Shown here piece after piece: positions 58,340 to 64,000 of a stretch of DNA of 64,000 nucleotides. The DNA is taken from the NCBI GenBank assembly GCA_025617745.1, contig CM046853.1:58613233-58677232 (forward strand), read 5' to 3'. Source of the stretch: Heliocidaris erythrogramma. Taxonomy: Eukaryota > Echinodermata > Echinoidea > Camarodonta > Echinometridae. A program made the position numbers and the translations under genes. How positions within the stretch are numbered: position 1 is the first letter of the stretch; every line of letters starts with the position of its first letter. The notes beneath the pieces were generated by a model. The model was not told where the DNA came from. It saw only the letters and a list, made by a program, of their open reading frames with translations, and made no database searches.

Positions 58340-61300
58340 GTATACATTGTAAAACAGTCAATGTGAGATTGAGGTTGTAATTTGAATATTTCCACTTATG
58401 AAACGAGTTAAAAATGATGAAAATAATAGAACATGAGAGTATTTATTATACGCGATATCAAGTGGGAAAACACAGGAGGCCAACCAAAATGACATCCCTT
58501 TATACCCAACTGCAAAGCATGTTAACACTTCACGATACAATGTGAAATAGTCAATGGGAGATTGCGGTTGTAATTTGAATATATCCACTCATGAAACGAG
58601 TAAAAATGATGAAAATATTAGAACATGATAGTATTTATTATACACGAGATATCAAGTGGGAAAACACAGGAGGCCAACCAAAATGACATCCCTTTATACA
58701 CAACTGCAAAGTATGTTAACACTTCACGTTGCGTTGTAAAACAGTCAATGGGAGATTGAGGTTGTAATTTGAATGCTTCAACATATAAAACGAGTAAAAA
58801 TGAACAAAATACTTAGTAATAGATCATAAAAGCATTTATTATAAGAGCTGTAATAGGAAAACAAAGGAGGCTAACCAAAATGACACAGGAGGCCAACCAA
58901 AATGACACAGGAGGCCAACCAAAATGACATCCCTTTATACCCAACTGCAAAGCATGTTAACACTTCACGATACAATGTGAAATAGTCAATGGGAGATTGC
59001 GGTTGTAATTTGAATATATCCACTCATGAAACGAGTAAAAATGATGAAAATATTAGAACATGATAGTATTTATTATACACGAGATATCAAGTGGGAAAAC
59101 ACAGGAGGCCAACCAAAATGACATCCCTTTATACACAACTGCAAAGTATGTTAACACTTCACGTTGCGTTGTAAAACAGTCAATGGGAGATTGAGGTTGT
59201 AATTTGAATGCTTCAACATATAAAACGAGTAAAAATGAACAAAATACTTAGTAATAGATCATAAAAGCATTTATTATAAGAGCTGTAATAGGAAAACAAA
59301 GGAGGCTAACCAAAATGACACAGGAGGCCAACCAAAATGACACAGGAGGCCAACCAAAATGACATCCCTTTATACCCAACTGCAAAGCATGTTAACACTT
59401 CACGATACAATGTGAAATAGTCAATGGGAGATTGCGGTTGTAATTTGAATATATCCACTCATGAAACGAGTAAAAATGATGAAAATAATAGAACATGAGA
59501 GTATTTATTATACGCGATATCAAGTGGGAAAACACAGGAGGCCAACCAAAATGACATCCCTTTATACCCGATTGCAAAGCATGTTAAAACTTCACGTTGC
59601 ATTGTAAAACAGTCAATGTGAGATTGAGGTTGTAATTTGAATGCTTCAACATATAAAACGAGTAAAAATGAACAAAATACTTAGTAATAGATCATAAAAG
59701 CATTTATTATAAGAGCTGTAATAGGAAAACAAAGGAGGCTAACCAAAATGACACAGGAGGCCAACCAAAATGACACAGGAGGCCAACCAAAATGACATCC
59801 CTTTATACACAACTGCAAAGCATGTTAACACTTCACGATACAATGTGAAATAGTCAATGGGAGATTGCGGTTGTAATTTGAATATATCCACTCATGAAAC
59901 GAGTAAAAATGATGAAAATAATAGAACATGAGAGTATTTATTATACGCGATATCAAGTGGGAAAACACAGGAGGCCAACCAAAATGACATCCCTTTATAC
60001 CCGATTGCAAAGCATGTTAAAACTTCACGTTGCATTGTAAAACAGTCAATGGGAGATTGAGGTTGTAATTTGAATGCTTCAACATATAAAACGAGTAAAA
60101 ATGAACAAAATACTTAGTAATAGATCATAAAAGCATTTATTATAAGAGCTGTAATAGGAAAACAAAGGAGGCTAACCAAAATGACACAGGAGGCCAACCA
60201 AAATGACACAGGAGGCCAACCAAAATGACATCCCTTTATACCCAACTGCAAAGCATGTTAACACTTCACGATACAATGTGAAATAGTCAATGGGAGATTG
60301 CGGTTGTAATTTGAATATATCCACTCATGAAACGAGTAAAAATGATGAAAATATTAGAACATGATAGTATTTATTATACACGAGATATCAAGTGGGAAAA
60401 CACAGGAGGCCAACCAAAATGACATCCTTTATACACAACTGCAAAGTATGTTAACACTTCACGTTGCGTTGTAAAACAGTCAATGGGAGATTGAGGTTGT
60501 AATTTGAATGCTTCAACATATAAAACGAGTAAAAATGAACAAAATACTTAGTAATAGATCATAAAAGCATTTATTATAAGAGCTGTAATAGGAAAACAAA
60601 GGAGGCTAACCAAAATGACACAGGAGGCCAACCAAAATGACACAGGAGGCCAACCAAAATGACATCCCTTTATACCCAACTGCAAAGCATGTTAACACTT
60701 CACGATACAATGTGAAATAGTCAATGGGAGATTGCGGTTGTAATTTGAATATATCCACTCATGAAACGAGTAAAAATGATGAAAATAATAGAACATGAGA
60801 GTATTTATTATACGCGATATCAAGTGGGAAAACACAGGAGGCCAACCAAAATGACATCCCTTTATACCCGATTGCAAAGCATGTTAAAACTTCACGTTGC
60901 ATTGTAAAACAGTCAATGTGAGATTGAGGTTGTAATTTGAATGTTTCAACATATAAAACGAGTAAAAATGAACAAAATACTTAGTAATAGATCATAAAAG
61001 CATTTATTATAAGAGCTGTAATAGGAAAACAAAGGAGGCTAACCAAAATGACACAGGAGGCCAACCAAAATGACACAGGAGGCCAACCAAAATGACATCC
61101 CTTTATACCCAACTGCAAAGCATGTTAACACTTCACGATACAATGTGAAATAGTCAATGGGAGATTGCGGTTGTAATTTGAATATATCCACTCATGAAAC
61201 GAGTAAAAATGATGAAAATAATAGAACATGAGAGTATTTATTATACGCGATATCAAGTGGGAAAACACAGGAGGCCAACCAAAATGACATCCCTTTATAC

Positions 61301-62690
61301 CCGATTGCAAAGCATGTTAAAACTTCACGTTGCATTGTAAAACAGTCAATGTGAGATTGAGGTTGTAATTTGAATGCTTCAACATATAAAACGAGTAAAA
61401 ATGAACAAAATACTTAGTAATAGATCATAAAAGCATTTATTATAAGAGCTGTAATAGGAAAACAAAGGAGGCTAACCAAAATGACACAGGAGGCCAACCA
61501 AAATGACGCAGGAGGCCAACCAAAATGACATCCCTTTATACACAACTGCAAAGCATGTTAACACTTCACGATACAATGTGAAATACTCAATGGGAGATTG
61601 AGGTTGTAATTTGAATATATCCACTAATGAAACGAGTAAAATTGATGAAAATAATAGAATATGAGAGTATTTATTATACGCGATATCAAGTGGGAAAACA
61701 CAGGAGGCCAACCAAAATGACGCAGGAGGCCAACCAAAATGACATCCCTTTATACCCGATTGCAAAGCATGTTAAAACTTCACGTTGCATTGTAAAACAG
61801 TCAATGTGAGATTGAGGTTGTAATTTGAATATATCCACTTATGAAACGAGTAAAAATGATGAAAATATTAGAACATGTAGTATTTATTATACACGAGATA
61901 TCAAGTGGGAAAACACAGGAGGCCAACCAAAATGACACAGGAGGCCAACCAAAATGACATCCCTTTATACACAACTGCAAAGCATGTTAACACTTCACGA
62001 TACAATGTGAAATACTCAATGGGAGATTGAGGTTGTAATTTGAATATATCCACTTATGAAACGAGTAAAAATGATGAAAATAATAGAACATGAGAGTATT
62101 TATTATACGCGATATCAAGTGGGAAAACACAGGAGGCCAACCAAAATGACACAGGAGGCCAACCAAAATGACATCCCTTTATACCCGATTGCAAAGCATG
62201 TTAAAACTTCACGTTGCATTGTAAAACAGTCAATGTGAGATTGAGGTTGTAATTTGAATGCTTCAACATATAAAACGAGTAAAAATGAACAAAATACTTA
62301 GTAATAGATCATAAAAGCATTTATTATAAGAGCTGTAATAGGAAAACAAAGGAGGCTAACCAAAATGACACAGGAGGCCAACCAAAATGACATCCCTTTA
62401 TACACAACTGCAAAGCATGTTAACACTTCACGATACAATGTGAAATACTCAATGGGAGAATGAGGCTGTAATTTGAATATATCCACTTATGAAACGAGTA
62501 AAAATGATGAAAATAATAGAACATGAGAGTATTTATTATACACGAGATATCAAGTGGGAAAACACAGGAGGCCAACCAAAATGACATCCCTTTATACCCG
62601 ATTGCAAAGCATGTTAAAACTTCACGATACAATGTGAAATAGTCAATGGGAGATTGAGGTTGTAATTTGAATATATCCACTCATGGAACG
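58340..62690. repeat. 433-bp higher-order tandem array (right arm of fold-back 2)
   Basis: About nine copies of a two-monomer unit. Monomer A carries TTCACGATACAATGTGAAAT, AATATATCCACTCATGAAAC and GATATCAAGTGGGAAAACAC. Monomer B carries GTTGCATTGTAAAACAGTCA, GCTTCAACATATAAAACGAG and TAAGAGCTGTAATAGGAAAA. Junctions hold one to three copies of AGGAGGCCAACCAAAATGAC(A). Neighbouring copies are nearly identical at 433-434-bp spacing. Repeated 61-residue frames in each copy are by-products. Confidence 0.95.
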
Positions 62691-62908
62691 AGTAAAAAAA
62701 ATGTTCAAAATAATATAAACAAAGGAAATCATTTTAAAAACGTAAGTATTCATTGTAATCAAATCACATCCGATAATTTGTTTCAGCAAACATTTTTTTT
62801 TTAATGAGAAGAGAGAAAAAAATAATCGGGGAAAAAAGAGAAGATCCATGTTACCCCGCGTCCCCCCCCCCCCCCCCCCCCCCCCCCCTTCAAAAAAAAA
62901 AAAATATG

Positions 62909-62979
62909 TCCGGAGATTCGAACCCACGGTCTTCCAATTATTGATGCACTTCGCCTTAACCTTTGTAGCTACGCTCACT
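62909..62979 (-). other. tRNA-like sequence, right arm
   Basis: Inverse counterpart of 54423-54492: TAGCTACAAAGGTTAAGGCG and GGGTTCGAATCTCC are unchanged, while the anticodon-arm region differs by a few bases (GCATCAATAATT versus GCATTAGTAATT). Conservation of both boxes in both arms supports a role or recent gene conversion. Confidence 0.6.
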
Positions 62980-63226
62980 ACACAACGAATTTTGCGGAAA
63001 TAAAGCTTATATCCGAAAAGTTTAAGCGCAAGCTTATCTGCGCATGCGTATATACATATTCATAGTTTGTATTCTCATGAATATTAATGAGATTCCGCCA
63101 TTGTCATTTTGGTTGGCCTCTTTAAGTGTCTACCGCCTCGCTAGCGCTGGGGCCTCGCTACAGCACATGCGTACTTGAACTTGGAGATAATACTTGGAGG
63201 ACAAATCCCTGAGTTATTTTCATCTA

Positions 63227-63522
63227 GCAGATGTAGTATCTCCCGTTGAATTACAATATGATGTTGAAAGTGATCAATATGCGCTGTCCCAGAAAGACTA
63301 TGATGCTCTTCTCTTGTTAAATTCTACATGTGTTTCTTCACCCCCACCATCTTCAACTGTCAGTAAAAATTCTTCCAGAAGGCTCCAAACAGCAGCAGAC
63401 GATGGGAGAAGGGTTGATGTAATCGTCAGTAGATCTGGGAGATCAAGGAAACAGGTCTCCTACTTATTTGAGTATATAAACGATAATCAAAGAAATCATA
63501 GTCTTTCTGTGACAAAAGAAAT
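63227..63522 (+). CDS. Possible exon of an unidentified gene
   Basis: An open frame runs through VVSPVELQYDVESDQY, LSQKDYDALLLLN, a Ser/Pro stretch, RRVDVIVSRSGRSRKQVSYL and SLSVTKE. It ends at a strong donor, ..GAAAT/GTGAGT (exon end about 63522), where the frame would otherwise stop. Upstream is a good acceptor, TTATTTTCATCTAG (ending 63226) or ..CAG (63229). Codon use looks protein-like. No domain is recognised. It lies immediately outside fold-back 2, and the gene would continue to the right beyond the window. It could also be an exon of a mobile element. Confidence 0.35.
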
Positions 63523-64000
63523 GTGAGTAAATCATGTTTATCTGTTTAACCTGTAGAAGTCTTGTTTTGTTGCTTGCCTGTTTAATTGGGGTTATTTATT
63601 TCAAACGCCATTAAGGGTATTGTACTTGGTACCTTGATAATTTATACGCCACTTAGGGTATTTTTGGATGGAGTGATGAGCGTGTTGACGCCATTTAGGG
63701 TATGTTTTTTCTGATGTGACGCCGTATAGAGGTGCAAATTAGACCTCGCGCGAAGTGCACGTGTGGACGAGCGTGCGTATAGGACATAATGTGGTGAGTG
63801 ACCCCTGGGGGGGGGGGGGGGGAGGGGGAAGGGGAGGGGGAGAGGGTTCCACTTCCCGAAGATTCGCTCTTTCGACGGTTCATAATTATTCCGAAACACA
63901 AATTTTCCAAATCGGGGGTTCGAATTGGATGCATTTAATTACCATGGTTCGTTACTCCGATTCACTGGCTTCTTAATTCAGAAGGATCGTATAATTTCGA
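63523..64000. other. Intergenic or intronic, outer repeat G copy 2
   Basis: CGCCA-TTAGGGTAT motifs recur at 63607, 63647 and 63690 (about 40-bp spacing). GTGGACGAGCGTGCGTA and TGTGGTGAGTGACCCC (63757-63806) match, inverted, the stretch at 53903-53940. A G-rich run follows (63807-63845). Confidence 0.6.

Larger units (their letters stand above)
54258..63140. mobile_element. Giant fold-back element 2 (8.9 kb)
   Basis: Inverted arms start TAGACACTTAAAGAGGCCAA (54269) and end with its reverse complement (63115-63134). Both arms carry, in order inward: GGCCAACCAAAATGAC, CATTAATATTCATGAGAAT, a NRF1-like GCATGCGC, a tRNA-like stretch, a G/C run, GGATCTTCTCTTTTTTCCCC, then tandem monomers. Left arm monomers extend to about 56530 and become more diverged inward; right arm monomers (58340-62690) are homogenised into a 433-bp unit. 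The centre (about 56540-58340) is mostly unique and holds a TA-bounded module. No transposase is seen, so it is non-autonomous. Confidence 0.85.

Noticed and set aside
58358-62680. Repeated 61-86 residue frames (e.g. KGCHFGWPPVFS)
   Set aside because: Translation of the 433-bp tandem array on the minus strand, without starts, splice sites or conservation pattern of coding sequence.
58340-62690. CRISPR-like array
   Set aside because: The short AGGAGGCCAACCAAAATGACA repeats are not separated by unique spacers; the intervals are themselves repeated monomers, and the DNA is eukaryotic.
63642-63934. Pro/Ser-rich frames on the minus strand
   Set aside because: Generated by the poly-G/C run and flanking GC-rich repeat.

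Overview
This is metazoan nuclear DNA, AT-rich, with small exons, long introns and a very dense load of non-autonomous repeats. A CEP78 gene of ordinary animal type, Tx1-like LINEs and fold-back elements with tandem repeats in their arms (a class first described in sea urchins as TU elements) suggest a marine deuterostome invertebrate, most likely an echinoderm. The genus cannot be fixed from sequence alone.

Layout. (1) 1-3.2 kb, minus strand: the 5' half of a CEP78 (centrosomal LRR protein) gene that runs off the left edge. Its first coding exon begins at 3229. (2) 3.3-4.5 kb: a decayed pogo/jerky-type DDE transposase on the plus strand, between that exon and a promoter-like CRE/ETS/NRF1 cluster near 4.6-4.75 kb. 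(3) 5-9.8 kb: low-complexity GGT/GAT arrays, a truncated tandem-repeat element and hairpins. (4) 9888-10262, plus strand: a single-exon 124-residue basic protein with a PRR15-like motif. (5) 10.3-20.4 kb: intergenic DNA with a hAT-like MITE, CA runs, a 209-bp duplicated module and two LINE 3' fragments. (6) 20.76-35.12 kb, minus strand: a complete class I/II PLP-dependent aminotransferase gene. It has 12 coding exons, and all junctions and phases resolve to 457 residues. Its introns hold at least six TIR elements, a tandem-repeat element and a 560-bp GA/CT array. (7) 35.3-39.2 kb: a TIR element, a satellite-like array and perfect palindromes. (8) 39.2-42.2 kb, minus strand: a broken Tx1-like LINE ORF2. 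(9) 42.65-46.05 kb: a 3.4-kb element with terminal hairpins and about 20 tandem monomers, most carrying an exact DR1 nuclear-receptor half-site pair. (10) 47.7-50.5 kb: a fold-back element with 330-bp tandemly repetitive arms and another TIR element nested inside. (11) 50.8-53.6 kb: two long-arm MITEs and a repeat with a hAT-like insertion whose empty-site relative lies at 31.4 kb. (12) 54.26-63.14 kb: a giant 8.9-kb fold-back element, with a tRNA-like sequence in each arm and a 433-bp higher-order array in the right arm. (13) 63.2-63.5 kb, plus strand: a possible exon of a gene lying to the right.

The three recognised host genes have unrelated jobs (centrosome/cilium, amino-acid metabolism, small nuclear-type basic protein), and I see no functional cluster. 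The unusual content is the repeat fraction: two analogous tandem-core elements resembling Helentron-associated elements (HINEs), two fold-back elements at very different scales, and several insertions whose target duplications or empty sites can be read within this window.
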